A DNA stretch of 45,205 bases from a bacterium. Lineage in GTDB: Bacteria; Bacillota_I; Bacilli_A; Mycoplasmatales; Mycoplasmoidaceae. This document shows, piece after piece, positions 33,539-44,752 of the stretch. Under the pieces are notes generated by a model. The model had not been told where the DNA came from, ran no database searches, and saw only the letters and a program-made list of their open reading frames with translations. The first letter of the stretch is position 1; every line of letters starts with the position of its first letter. A program made the position numbers and the translations under genes. The stretch spans positions 1 to 45,205 of the forward strand of contig JAGCPI010000030.1 of the NCBI GenBank assembly GCA_017645255.1. The letters are read 5' to 3'.

Positions 33539-33637
33539 AATTTATCACTAAATTTAAAAAAATAAAATTATAAACTTCAAAAGTTAATAAATTATTCTTT
33601 TTGATTAAGAATACTTAATTAATTTCCAAATACATAA

Positions 33638-33687
33638 AAAAATACTTAAAAAGAAGGAATAAACCAATCGTCTTTTTAAGTATTTTT
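33638..33687 (-). terminator. Terminator after HAD copy 2
   Basis: A 17-bp perfect stem AAAAATACTTAAAAAGA (33638-33654) and TCTTTTTAAGTATTTTT (33671-33687) with a T-run on the minus strand, 30 bases past the copy 2 stop. Confidence 0.88.
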
Positions 33688-33716
33688 ATGATAAGAAAAA
33701 TTATTTAAATTAATTA

Positions 33717-34577
33717 TTACTTAATTTCAACAGTTTTTAAGTATTCTTTAAAGCACTTAATGGCTTCAGCAACAAAGTCCTTTTCTTCAACAGCAATGAC
33801 TAACTTAGCAACTTTCTTTAGTTCTTCATCAGCATCTTTTGAAGTAATTCCGTAAACACCAGGAATTTCAAATAAAGACTTATCGTTAATTGTTTTACTC
33901 ATAACTGCAATGTGAGTTGGAGCAACTGATAAGTGTTTAACTACAAATTCAAAAGAATTTGCAAGGTTAACATCCTTGTTTAATAATGTCATGCTCCGAC
34001 CACTAATTGCCACTCTAATTCCTAACGTCTTAGCGAATGCTTCAAATTTTTCAAAGTCTTCGTCAAGGTGGTTAATTACAAATGAGGTAACATTGTTTGC
34101 TTCAAATGCATCATGTAGTACTAAAGTACCACCAATGTTATATTTACCTCATTGATCCTTTGTTACATTGTGTAAGTAATTTCAAACTCCATCGTATGAA
34201 ACATGGAATGCAAGTTTGGAATTGTGTTTAGAAATTTCAATTAATTCGTCATAAATCTTTTGGGCAGTTTTTGAATCAATGAATTGATGAATCATGAATT
34301 GGTCACTACTTAAAGAGTAAACTTCAGCACCCTTCGTACCAATTAGATAAGAAGTTGGACGAAGTTCCATGGTGTCATAAATTTTCTTAACTTGCATTAC
34401 AGGACGGTAACTCATCATTCCAAAATAGTAAGCATGACCAGGAACATTAATTAATTCCCGTAGTGCTTTATCGGTTTCTTTGGAAATTTTACCATCAGCA
34501 TCAATGATGCAGTTATCAACGTCGCACATCAATAGTGCTTTATTCTTTCATTCATGCATTATTTCTTCTTTTATCAT
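33717..34577 (-). CDS. HAD-IIB (Cof-type) phosphatase-like protein, copy 2, altered motif IV
   Basis: 286 aa, near twin of copy 1. Motif I CDVDNCIIDADG, motif II FGMMSYRPV, motif IV MSKTINDKSLF: the first Asp of GDxxND is again Lys, the Asn and the second Asp are kept. Many blocks are shared with copy 1 (WNYL, IGG.LVLHD.FEA, LLNKDVNLA.SFE). ATG 34577 has GAAAGGAT upstream. Since both twins share the same non-canonical motif IV and stay intact, the change probably arose before the duplication and is kept by selection. Confidence 0.85.
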
Positions 34578-34614
34578 AATTTTTATATCCTTTCTTTTGT
34601 TATTGCTATCATCT

Positions 34615-34637
34615 TATTATTTTAGAACATATTAAAT
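34615..34637 (-). promoter_or_regulatory. Promoter of HAD copy 2
   Basis: Minus-strand TTTAATATGTTCTAAAATAATAAG with -10-like TAAAAT (34619-34624), matching the block before HAD copy 1 (shared TTAAT.TG.TCTAAAAT.ATAAG). Confidence 0.55.
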
Positions 34638-34659
34638 AATTTTACTAATTATTAAAAAA

Positions 34660-35490
34660 TTAATTTGGTTCTAAACTATTTAAATAATTTAAAAAATCAG
34701 TAATTCCTTGACTAACAAAGGCACTAGGAGCATCATCAATAACATCTTTAGCAATTTTAATTAAATATGGTTTGGCAGTTTTGTAAGTTACGCTGTAAAT
34801 GTTTGGAATTTGAAACATGCTTAAATCATTACGCGAATTACCAAACACAGCAATTTGTTGGGTTTTTAAGTGCTCTTGCGCAACTAAATATTCAATTGCA
34901 CTAGCTTTATTCACATGGTAAGCATTAATAAAAGTTAGATTTGGACCTGGTAAAACACTTAGATTAAATTGCTTTAATCAATTAGTAAATTCAGTTAGTT
35001 GTTCACCCAAACCAAACACCATAAAAACTAGCACATGGTGATTACTAAATTTTGATTTACATGCAATTTGGTTATTAGCTGTATAAGTGTTAAGATGCTT
35101 AATTTGATAAGCATATTGACCTGGTTCATCACTGTAATTTACATTAAATGCTAAATTAGCATTAACTTTGCTTAATTGCATTATTTGTTGGTAAATAAGT
35201 TCACTTATTACTTCATCAATTTCTCAGCATTTAATAATTTGCTTAGTTGCTAAAGAGTAAATTAATGCTCCATTACTGCTAATTAAATAACCTTTTTCTT
35301 TAATCCCTAATCTTTGAAAAACTAATAATTCATTGCGTCATGGGCGCCCACTAATTAAATTAAAAACAAAATTGGGATCACTATCACAAGTTGTTTGTAT
35401 TTTTTTTACTGTTTGGGTAGCTAAAACTCCTTCGTTAGTAATTAACGTTCCGTCAATATCACAAAACACCATTTTTAATTGGCTATTCAT
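34660..35490 (-). CDS. HAD-IIB (Cof-type) phosphatase-like protein, copy 3, Asp to Asn in motif IV
   Basis: 276 aa. Motif I CDIDGTLI is canonical, motif II FNLISGRPW is canonical. Motif IV reads FGNSRNDLSMF, so the first Asp of GDSxND is Asn. This class of enzyme hydrolyses sugar or other small phosphates, and motif IV holds the Mg2+. An Asn at that site usually weakens activity. The ATG overlaps the copy 4 stop by 8 bases; it is the last gene of the 6-5-4-3 operon. No strong terminator follows. Confidence 0.87.
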
Positions 35491-36331
35491 GGTGTTCAAT
35501 TTTAGCTAAATACTTTACAAAATCATTAAGTCCCGTGGCAATAAATTCAGAAACTGGGGCATTTACTATATCACAAGCAATTGGCATTAGACATGGGCGT
35601 GCAGCAGCATAAGTAATGCTATATACTCCTGGAATTTCAAACATTGAAACATCATTTTCCGAATCCCCAATGACACAAACATGGTCAGTAGGAATGTGTT
35701 CTAAATTCAAAATGTATTCAATGGCACTTCTTTTATTAATTCCTTCATGACCAACTGCCATGATTTCTTTTGCTCCCACCACATGAATATTTTTAAATTG
35801 TTTTAAGAAATCAATGAATTCATCATAGTCACTTTGACTTAATTGCCGAGGAGAAATAGTTAAGATATCATTTGGATCAAAATTAGTTTTTAATTCTAAT
35901 TTCCCAGATGCATTATGCTTTCTTCAAGCTGCTTCATCATATGGGATAAAGTAATAAAAAGGTTGGTGACCATAACTTACTCAAATGATAATGTTGGGAT
36001 TTTTTTCTCGCAATTGCATTAATTTCTTAAAAATTTTATCAGCTACGCTTGCTTCAAGTCCATATTGTTTAATCAATTCATGATTTTTTAAAGAATAAAT
36101 TTGCGTACCATTGCTACCAACCAAATAACTATTTTCCTTAATGCCAATTTGGTCATAAATAAACTTTTCATTGACATTGTTCCGACCACTAATTAAACAA
36201 AACATGAATTCATTATCAGGATGGGGTTCATTAATTAACCATTGCAATTTTTTAATTGTCAATGGACTGATTTTTTCGTTACTATCAACTAACGTTTGGT
36301 CAACATCGCAAAAAATAATATTTTTATACAT
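35483..36331 (-). CDS. HAD-IIB (Cof-type) phosphatase, copy 4
   Basis: 282 aa. Motif I is CDVDQTLVD (Gln where Gly is usual), motif II LISGRNN, motif IV IGDSENDVSMF with the canonical two Asp, then EIPGVYSITYAAARP. The catalytic set looks complete. I choose ATG 36331 (AAGGTAAG just upstream, one base after the copy 5 stop); an in-frame ATG at 36346 would add five residues and overlap copy 5. The product is a predicted cytosolic Mg-dependent phosphatase of unknown substrate. Confidence 0.87.
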
Positions 36332-36332
36332 T

Positions 36333-37178
36333 TTACTTACCTTCATCTTTTAAATAATCAACAAAGCAATTAATTCCTTGGGCAATAAAATCTGACTTTG
36401 GTTCATTAATTACTTTGCTAGCAATCTTTTGCAAGTAATCTTTTGCTTTGGTATATGTTACACTATAAACACCAGGAATTTCAAACATGCTCTTATCATT
36501 AATCGCATCACCAAATACACATACATTGTGATTATTAATGTGATATTTTTTTAATAAGGATAAAATCGCAGTTTGCTTTGAAACTCCGGCACACCAAATG
36601 GCAATTGCACCATCTTCGCTTAAATGACTGACGTTAAATTGCGTTAGAAATTCTTCAATGGTTTTAACATCTTCATCAGCATGAAACATCGTAAATAGCA
36701 AAATGCCATTGGGATCAAAGGTTGGATGTTGTTGTAATACATTACCAAAATTATAAGCACGTCAAAAAGTTTCAGGAATGTTATAAATATAAACTAATGG
36801 TTGTTGATTATAGTTAACAAAAATTTGCATTTTCGAATTACGTTTAGTAATTTCCATTAATTTTTCATAAATCTTAGCAGTCACAACTGGATCTAAGGTG
36901 TGTTCTTCAATGACTTCTTTTGTTAAAGCATTTAAAATTTGCGTACCATTATTACCAATTAAAAAGCCAGTATTGTGTAATCCTAATTGGTCATATAAAT
37001 AAAGAGCATGATAGCATGCTCGCCCTGTAATTAAACCAAAATGATATGATGGATCATGATTAATTAAATTATTTAAAGTATTAATCGTTTTTTTGCTGAT
37101 GGTCGTATCATCATAAATAAACGTACCATCAATGTCACTTAAAATTAACTTTGGGTTAATTCATTCATTATTACTCAT
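36333..37178 (-). CDS. HAD-IIB (Cof-type) phosphatase, copy 5
   Basis: 281 aa. Motif I SDIDGTFI, motif II LITGRAC, motif IV FGDAINDKSMF (both Asp present), EIPGVYSVTYTKA. A cap domain lies between motifs II and III, as in the Cof/IIB class. The ATG has AGGAGA 7 bases upstream, 11 bases after the copy 6 stop. A cysteine-rich stretch (GRACYHAL, IWCAGVSKQ) is specific to this copy. Substrate not known. Confidence 0.88.
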
Positions 37179-37189
37179 TGCAATATCTC

Positions 37190-38065
37190 CTAATTTTTTT
37201 CATGATCAATCACATCAAGATGATGAACAAAATCTTTAATTCCTTGGGCAATAAATTCAGAAACTGGCAAATTAACAACGTCTTTAGCGATTTCTTTTAA
37301 ATAAGGTTTGGCATCTTGATATGTAATACTATAGACTTCTGGAATTTCAAACATGTTGACATCATTTTTAGAATCACCAATCACACAAACGTGCTTAGGT
37401 TGCGTATGATAAACTGCTAATGCATATTCAATTGCATTTCGTTTGGTAACTCCATATGCACTAATTCCAGTCAGATTTTCACCGGGAATGCAACATAAGT
37501 GAAATTGTGCCAAAAAATCAGTGAATTCAGTTAAACATTCTTTTAAATTTAAAACTGTGTACAATAAAACATTTTTACTACTAAATTCACTGCGTAATTT
37601 AACGCTGTTGCCAACGTTATATTTTAATCAAAATTCTTCGTCAAGATGGTAATTGTACCCCAAAGGAGGAACATTGTAGTCAACTCGAAATTGAATATGA
37701 TGGCATCTATTTTCAAGTTCCATTAATTTGTTATAGATTGCTTGTGCTACATCTTCATCAATTAACCATTCTTTAATCATTTTATGGGAACTTAAATTGT
37801 AAATTTGTGAACCGTTACTGCCAATTAACAATCCCGTTGGTTTTAAGCCTAATTCCTTATAAAACACTAATTCGTGTGCACAACATCGTCCGCTAATTAA
37901 TGCAAAGTGATAACTACGGTCTTTATTAATTAATTCTTGCAATGCTAAAACTGTCTTGGAACTAATTTGGTAATTATCATTAATTAAAGTTCCGTCAATG
38001 TCACAAAAAATAATTTTCCGATTGTTTCATTCAAATTCAATGGCTTCTTGTTCTTGTTGGTCCAT
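37190..38065 (-). CDS. HAD-IIB (Cof-type) phosphatase, copy 6
   Basis: 291 aa. Motif I CDIDGTLIND, motif II LISGRCCAH, motif IV IGDSKNDVNMF, then EIPEVYSITYQDA. All four HAD motifs look intact. The N-terminal MDQQEQEAIEFEWNNRKI parallels the EWKNK leader of copies 1 and 2. AAAGGAAA lies before ATG 38065. It heads the 6-5-4-3 operon; the 89-base gap to the terminator at 38155 must hold the promoter. Confidence 0.9.
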
Positions 38066-38154
38066 GATTAATTTCCTTTCTTGTTCTATTAACTTTTTGC
38101 AAATTTTTCTTACTTAAAAATGAAACTATTAATTTAAGTTAATTAAATGATAAT

Positions 38155-38184
38155 AAAAAAGATTTCATTGCTGAAATCTTTTTT
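38155..38184 (-). terminator. Terminator after HAD copy 7
   Basis: A 13-bp stem AAAAAAGATTTCA (38155-38167) and TGAAATCTTTTTT (38172-38184), loop TTGC, directly after the copy 7 stop. It ends the transcript that comes from trxA/HAD8/HAD7. Confidence 0.92.
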
Positions 38185-38187
38185 AAA

Positions 38188-39036
38188 TTAATGATGTCTT
38201 TTTAAATACTCTACAAAATCATTTAAACCGGTGGCAATGAATGCTGAAACTGGTTCATTGACCACATCACACGCAATTTTCTTTAAATAGTCCCGAGCTG
38301 TTTCGTACGTAATACTATAAACCCCTGGCATTTGAAACATTGAAATGTCATTCTTCGAATCACCAAAAACTGCCACGTTGTTAGATGGAACATTTAATGA
38401 CTTAAGCACATATTCAATGGCATGTCGTTTCGTAATTCCACCATTGGTAATGGCAGTTAGATTCGGACCTGGTACGATGTTTAAATTAAAATGATGCAAA
38501 AAATCTAACATTGCTGGTAATTGTTCTTCCAAATGAAAGATAGTCATTAACAACACATTGTTGGGACTAAATTCCTTGCGACATTTTAAAATGTTGTTCA
38601 CGTTATAAATTGGTCATGAATCATCAGGTCGATATACATATGCTAGTGGTTCATCGCTATAACTTACTAACATACTAATTTTGCCTGATTGCTTGTCAAG
38701 CAATTTCACTTCATTGTAAATGGCTTGTGCAACATTCGCAGGTAAATGCCATTGAGCAATTACTTTGTCATCTCTTAAACGATAAATTTGTGATCCATTA
38801 TTACCAATTAAAAAACCAGTTGGTTTTAATCCTAATTGGGAATAAAAGTATTTTTCGTGTGCAACTGCACGCCCACTAATTAAAGCAAAGTGAAAATCAC
38901 TGTGATTGTTAATGAGATCTTGCAACCCTTTAATGGCAATTGGACTAATGACATTTTTATCATCAATTAAAGTTCCATCAATATCACAAAAAATCATTTT
39001 TGGGGCAAGGTTTGGTTGATTTTGGGTATTTTCCAT
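38188..39036 (-). CDS. HAD-IIB (Cof-type) phosphatase, copy 7
   Basis: 282 aa. Motif I CDIDGTLIDD, motif II LISGRAVAHE, motif IV FGDSKNDISMF, QMPGVYSITYETA. Intact motifs and a clear match to copy 6 (GLKPTG.LIG.NGSQIY, FHFALISGR). The start lies 4 bases after the stop of copy 8, with AAAAGGAATC upstream inside copy 8. Last gene before a strong terminator. Confidence 0.9.
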
Positions 39037-39040
39037 GTGC

Positions 39041-39994
39041 TTATGATTCCTTTTTAACTAATACTTGTTGTTTAGAAACTGAAGGTTCTTTTGCTTCAAC
39101 TTCTTTTTTTGAAACTGCAGTTAGTTTAACTGCAGGGATTTCATTTCTTTGATCATGAGCATCTTCATCCATGAGAGATTGCAAAATCTTTCCCACGGCA
39201 TTGTAATCAGCATTTCCAATGATTGGATAATCATAAGTAAATAAAGGTGATTTGCTTATTTTTGATGCTACCACGTATTTTCGATTGGTTTCGTTAAACA
39301 TTTCAATGTCATTTTCGGAATCACCAATACTAATTGTGTTATATAAATCGGGATTATCATAATGTAAATATTTAACAAGAAACTTAATGGCAGTACCTTT
39401 ATCAGCTTGTTTACTTACAACTTCGATGTAGTGATTTTGTTTCACAATGTGTAATTGTTTGCCAAAACGCTTGGTAAGTTCTTTATATAATTTCGCACCA
39501 TAACGGATGCGAACAAACGGAAAAATTAATTTTAAAGGACTAGTAATTTTGGTATTTTTGTCCCCTACTTTGAATGCCATTCCTTTACTCATGTGTTTAA
39601 AGATTCATTTAGGATGAACATTTAATCCATATGGTTTGCGAATGTCAAATGTTTCTTGACAATTAACTAAAAAAGAAATTTTATGGGAGTTAGCAAAATC
39701 AAATAATTCTTTAAAAATTGTGGGATCAATTGGTTGGCACAAAATGTCTTGGTGATTTGCCACATCATAAATATGGGCACCTACTAAACCAATGACATAT
39801 TTAACATTGTTACATTCTTTGTTAATTTGGTTAAGAATAGGTTGAATTCGTTCAATGAATCGACCTGTACTAATTACAAAGATGTTACCCTTTTTAACAA
39901 AATCAGTAATTTTATTGATATTGTACTGATTAACAATATAACTATGACGTTTGATTAAAGTACCATCGAGGTCACAAAAAACTAGATGGTGCAT
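39041..39994 (-). CDS. HAD-IIB (Cof-type) phosphatase, copy 8, divergent with C-terminal tail
   Basis: 317 aa, the least similar to the others and closer to ordinary Cof proteins: motif I CDLDGTLIKRH, motif II VISTGRFIER, Lys-containing motif III region (SKQADKGTAIKFL), motif IV IGDSENDIEMF. After the HAD fold is a ~45-residue charged tail (DEDAHDQRNEIPAV... KKEVEAKEPSVSKQQVL) with no domain I know. The start is ATG 39994, 11 bases after trxA. It may be the older copy, with the other seven derived by tandem duplication; that is a guess from similarity by eye. Confidence 0.88.
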
Positions 39995-40005
39995 AAATTT
40001 AATTA

Positions 40006-40320
40006 TTACTTAATAGCTAATAATTTATTTACGTATCCTTCTACGTCAGCTATTGGCCGATAACCAACAAAGCGGAATTGTTCTTTGCCATCTTTTAAGA
40101 ATACAATTGTTGGAATTGAACGTACATCAAATTTAGCTGCAAAAGATGAAATGTCATCAACATCAGCTTTGCATCATTTAATATCTTGGTACTTTGTACT
40201 TAATTGTTCAAGTACTGGACCTTCCATTTTGCAAGGACCACATCATTCAGCAAAAAAATCAATAATTACATAACCACTGCTAGTTTCGGAATCAAAATTT
40301 GTTTTATCTAAAATAACCAT
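40006..40320 (-). CDS. trxA: Thioredoxin
   Basis: 104 aa, normal length. It reduces disulfides in cytosolic proteins, fed by thioredoxin reductase elsewhere. The active site is WCGPCK (Trp26, Cys27, Cys30; the Trp is TGG or TGA-coded as usual here) and the cis-proline is in SIPT (Pro70). ATG 40320 has AAAGGAG 7 bases upstream. A 31-base palindrome-like element (40347-40377) sits in the gap to topA and may control it. HAD copies 8 and 7 follow in the same transcript. Confidence 0.96.
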
Positions 40321-40346
40321 AATATCTCTCCTTTTTTAATAATTAT

Positions 40347-40377
40347 TTTCATAACAATTATTGTAATTGCTATGAAA
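40347..40377. promoter_or_regulatory. Inverted repeat upstream of trxA
   Basis: TTTCATAACAATTA (40347-40360), spacer TTG, TAATTGCTATGAAA (40364-40377): 13 of 14 positions pair. It has no T-run, so it looks more like an operator for trxA than a terminator for topA, although it could also end the topA transcript weakly. Confidence 0.5.
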
Positions 40378-40396
40378 TTTATTATAAATTAAAAAT

Positions 40397-42469
40397 TTAT
40401 TTTTTTGAATCATCAACGGTTGGGGCTTTTTCCTTGGGAATGCTACGCACAAATTTACACTTTGGAAAATTTAAACATCCCACAAATTTTTGGTGTTTCT
40501 TGTTTTCACGTTCTACTAAATCCCCGCCGCATTTAGGGCACTTTTCACTTAAGATTACTGGAGGTTCTTTTAATGACTTAATATATTTACATTTTGGGAA
40601 ATTTTCACACCCAATAAATTTATTATGTCCCTTATGACTATAGCGGTAAATTAGTTTACCGTTATCTTCGGGACAAGTTTCACCAACGTATTCGACAACT
40701 TCAGTCATTTTTTCTTCCTTAAGTTGCCCATTTACAATTTTAGCCTTTTCGATGAGTTGAGGCCAAAATTCTAATAATCATCGCTTTCATTCTTCTTTCC
40801 CATTTGTAATTTTATCTAATCGTTCTTCCATGTCCCGCGTGAAAGCGATGTTAATAATTTCCGGGAAATAATGATTTAACTTTTGCGATACTTTTTCGCC
40901 TAATTCAGTAATGTAATAGTGACGTTTTTCTAAGGTAGCATAACCACGTTCAATTGGAATGTTAGCCATTGTACTATAAGTACTTGGTCTTCCCACTCCT
41001 GATTTTTCCAAATCAGCAATTAAAGTAGCTTGGGTATAACGAGCAGGGGGTTCAGACTTATGTTCACTAACACCAATTTCCTTCGCAGCAAAAACTTTAT
41101 GATTGTTTAATTCATTAAGATTGATGTCATCTCCATCATCTTTTTCTCCATAAACAATTCGCCAACCAGCAAATTTGCAAACGTGATGGTTTAAAAAGAA
41201 GAAATTATTGTTGTTATTAAACCAAATCGTAGTTCTTTCAAATTTAGCATTCGCCATTAAAGAAGCTACTGAACGTAATCAAATTAAGCGATATAGTTTA
41301 TATTCATCAGGGGGAATAAGATCTTTTAAATCATCAGGTTGCATATTAACATCAATTACCCGAATGGCTTCATGCCCATCTTGAACATTGATTTTGTTTT
41401 TATTAGATGATTCAGAATAATCTTTTGCGGAAATAAAAGCTAAACCATATTTATCAGTGATATATTTTTTAGCAACATCGACAAATTCTTTACTGTAACG
41501 CATACTATCAGTACGAGGATAAGAAATTAAAGCAATATGTTCTCCTTTAATATCAATCCCTTCGTAAAGCACTTGGGCAATATGAGTAATTTTTTTGGCG
41601 GTTCAACCTAGTTGATTAATAGCTTCTTGTTGCATCGTGCTGGTGCGAAATGGTTCAGGAGCATTGGCACTATATGGTTTGACTGGATCTAAGTGATCAA
41701 AAATAAAATCTTTGCTTAAACTGTCTTTAATTTTAAGTGCACTTTGTTCATCTTTAAAGTGAACAATGTTACTTTCTAAATAATAATTATCAGCTACTAC
41801 TAATTCGCTATTTACCTTGTTCAAATTTAGTTGCCATTCATTTTGCAACGTTGCGTCAATAATTCACCAAGAAACTGGCACAAAATTTTTAATTTCATCT
41901 TCTCTCTTTAATAAGAAGTCTAATGCTAATGATTGCACCCTACCAGCACTATCGCCGTGCAAAGTATTATGAACTAAAGAACTTAATTTATATCCAATCA
42001 TGCGGTCTAAAATCCGGCGTGCAAATTGGGCATTTACATAATTTAAATCGATTTTTCTTGGATTAGCAATTGCATTTAAAACTGCATTTTTTGTAATTTC
42101 ATTAAACGTAATCCGGTGACATTTTTCTTGGTTTTTATCACCAAGTACATCATAAACATGTCATGCGATTGCTTCTCCTTCCCGGTCGGGGTCGGTTGCT
42201 AAATAAATATTTTTTGCTGCTTTTGCTTTCTTGAGAATTTCTTCGACAATTTTTTCTTTTGTTTGTAATCCCTTTACTTTTTTATCAGCAGTCTTCTTAT
42301 CTTTAATAATTGCTCAAATTGGATCAAGGGTTTGTTTATCAAACCCAAATCCATGCATTGATAAATCCCGAATATGACCAACAGTTGAAACAATTTCAAA
42401 ATTATCAGGTAAAAACCTGGCAATTGTTTTTACCTTATTGGGCGATTCGATAATCATTAAATTTTCCAT
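40397..42469 (-). CDS. topA: DNA topoisomerase I
   Basis: 690 aa type IA topoisomerase, which relaxes negative supercoils. TOPRIM: MIIESPNKVKTI at the N terminus and LATDPDREGEAIAWH. The catalytic tyrosine is in LISYPRTDSMRYS (Tyr317; most have Tyr-Met-Arg). Also GRPSTYSTM. The C terminus has two C4 zinc-finger repeats: the second, CPKCGGDLVEREN...GCLNFPKC, is complete, but the first reads CPEDNGKL, lacking its second Cys. It lies 3 bases after rbgA, with AAAGGAGAA (in the rbgA end) as ribosome binding site. Confidence 0.96.
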
Positions 42470-42472
42470 GTC

Positions 42473-43300
42473 TTATTCTCCTTTATCTAGTAAACTGATT
42501 AAATCTTTATCATCGTAAGAAATTTTGCCAATTTTCCCATCAGTAAATCATTGATATAAACGATCAAGCACTAAAGAACGTGCTAAATTTGCATCATTTT
42601 TGTCAAAATTTCATAACGATGCTAAATAAGTTAATAATTCATCAAACGTGAAAGATTTAGTGTTATTAACTAGTTTATTATAATGAGCGGGATAATATTT
42701 TTTTAAAAATTTAATCCCAAAATTCAATACTTCGTACAATGGCACGATGTTTTTATTGATTGTCCCAATCAAGCATAAAACATATCCGGTCACTAAATCA
42801 TCAATCTTTTTATACATAATTCCCGGTGAGTCATACAAATATAAATCGCTACTAATTTTTTGTAAACTTAAATTCTTCGTAGTTCCTGGCTTATTTTGTA
42901 CCACTACTTGTTTCTTATTAAGTATCTTATTAATTAAAGTGGATTTACCACTATTTGGTAAACCCACTACTAATCCTAATAAGATGGGGTGAAATTGCAT
43001 TTCATCCATCTTTAATATTTTTTTTAAATGATTAATGATTTGTGACTTAATTTGTTTATCTTCCTGGTTCGAGATAATTAACTTGGGATCATGAAAGAAA
43101 GAAGAAGGAACTTGTGCTAAATCTGATTTATATGCGACAGTTAAAATTTGTTTATTTACAAAGAAATCACATAGTTCCTTATTTGCTGAATAAGTAATTG
43201 CTCTTGCGTCAACAACTTGAATTAAAAAATCAATTTGTTGATTTTTCTTTTTAAATTCGTCATATGTTTTTTTCATATGACCAGGAAATCAATTAATCAC
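42473..43300 (-). CDS. rbgA: Ribosome biogenesis GTPase RbgA (YlqF), GTG start
   Basis: 275 aa, circularly permuted GTPase that matures the 50S subunit. The family-diagnostic N terminus WFPGHM is reached only from the GTG at 43300 (V-I-N-W-F-P-G-H-M), so an ATG start at 43276 would cut it off. AAAGGA lies 12 bases upstream. G4 is YKSD (57-60), where NKxD is normal; G1 is GLPNSGKS (113-120); G3 is DSPG, where DTPG is usual. The C terminus is short. It follows the yitT-like stop by 2 bases and precedes topA. Confidence 0.92.
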
Positions 43301-43302
43301 GA

Positions 43303-44745
43303 TTAATCATGTCCTTTATTCATGTATAGGTAACCATCAATACCATGTAACATATTGACAGTTAATAATGCTTCGGAATCAACTTTTCGTACTTCATAAA
43401 CAATCTTTGGTACTTCAACATAACGAGCAACAGTTTCAATCACATAAGTGTTGAATTCCTTACCACTAATTAATTGAACAGACCGATAAACATTTAATTG
43501 GTGTGGATAGTGTAATTCAATTAACTTGGCAGTAATTGCTTCTGGTTTAGCAGAATAAATCTTTAATACACTTGGTTTATACTTAGGGTAATAGAAGTTA
43601 ATAAAGGTATAACCAATCACAGCATACACTAAACTCATAATTAAGTTTGGACTAAAGAAGTATTCAGCTCCTCATCGATCAGGAGCACTAATTCCTGCGG
43701 TAATGTAAGAACCTAAAATAATTCCTGCTACCATGGTGGTAGTATTTAAAACCATTAACGCAGTTCCTAGTTGTTTACCTGATTTATCGCTTCAATAGAT
43801 ACTTGGGATGTCAACACCCCCCGCACATCCACCAATGATGTAAAGCCCCACGATGGTTAATGGATAAATTAATGCAAATAAGGCAGCATAACCAAATAAC
43901 GATAAAACGCGAGGTAAGTCCATATAACCATTTGTAGTTCTTAATTGAATGATTTGTACTCATTTTTCGTATCCCATCGCTGCAAATTGCGCAGCGTTGG
44001 CAACTCCCCCATTAAGTGGGTTAGAATATGCTAAATCATGAATCCGAGAACCAACGGGGTAATAGTTTCATGATAATACATAAACATTATACTTTTCAAG
44101 GTCAGTATCCATACTTAATGGATTACCTAAAAAGAAATAATCAAACCGGTGAGCTGGATTTAAGAAAATTGGAATGGATAATAATAAACCAAACGTAGTT
44201 GCACAAAAGACGAACGTTAACGTGATGGTTGTAAAACGTTTTCCAATCTTAAACCAAGCAAATAAAATCAACGGAATATTTGTGACAAACCAAATCCCCC
44301 AGAACAGTCCTTGGTACACGTCATTACTTACTGATTCGCTTAAACCATGAACTGATAGTGCGGTGCTGATTAATCTGGCAAGTCCTTGAAATAACCCAGA
44401 AGTTCCAGTTGAGTACAATCCAGTTAAATCGACAAAGAAAAAAGTAACTACTGAATAAACGATTGAAGAAAAAAAAGCAACCAAGTACCGCATCGTAATG
44501 CGCTTTTCATCGTACATTCCGGCAAAGAATACCGATGCAGCGTGTAATCGAATGCGATCCAGTTTGCTTTCAACATATATGCGGTCTTTATATTCCTCAC
44601 TGGTATCGTTTAAACCGAAAGTGAAGATTTTACCAAAGTTTATTTTCTTGCGGTTAATAGCATTTGACTTAGAACCGCTTGAAGACGAAGATGAACCGCT
44701 GCTTCCCGAAGGAGGAACGTTATCAGCTTCGTTTTTATTTTCCAT
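43303..44745 (-). CDS. YitT-family membrane protein with C-terminal DUF2179 domain
   Basis: 480 aa. A Ser/Gly/Pro-rich low-complexity N terminus (GSSGSSSSSSGSKSN) and a ~60-residue cytosolic part precede at least five transmembrane helices. These include AFFSSIVYSVVTFFFVDLTG, FWGIWFVTNIPLILFAWF and TLTFVFCATTFGLLLSIPIF, then a conserved Gly-rich IYIIGGCAGGVDIPSIYWS loop. The cytosolic end (VYRSVQLISGKEFNTYVIET... YEVRKVDSEALLTVN) matches DUF2179, a small alpha/beta domain. The family's function is not known. It is 7 bases after rplS and directly before rbgA. Confidence 0.88.
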
Positions 44746-44752
44746 AAAACAA

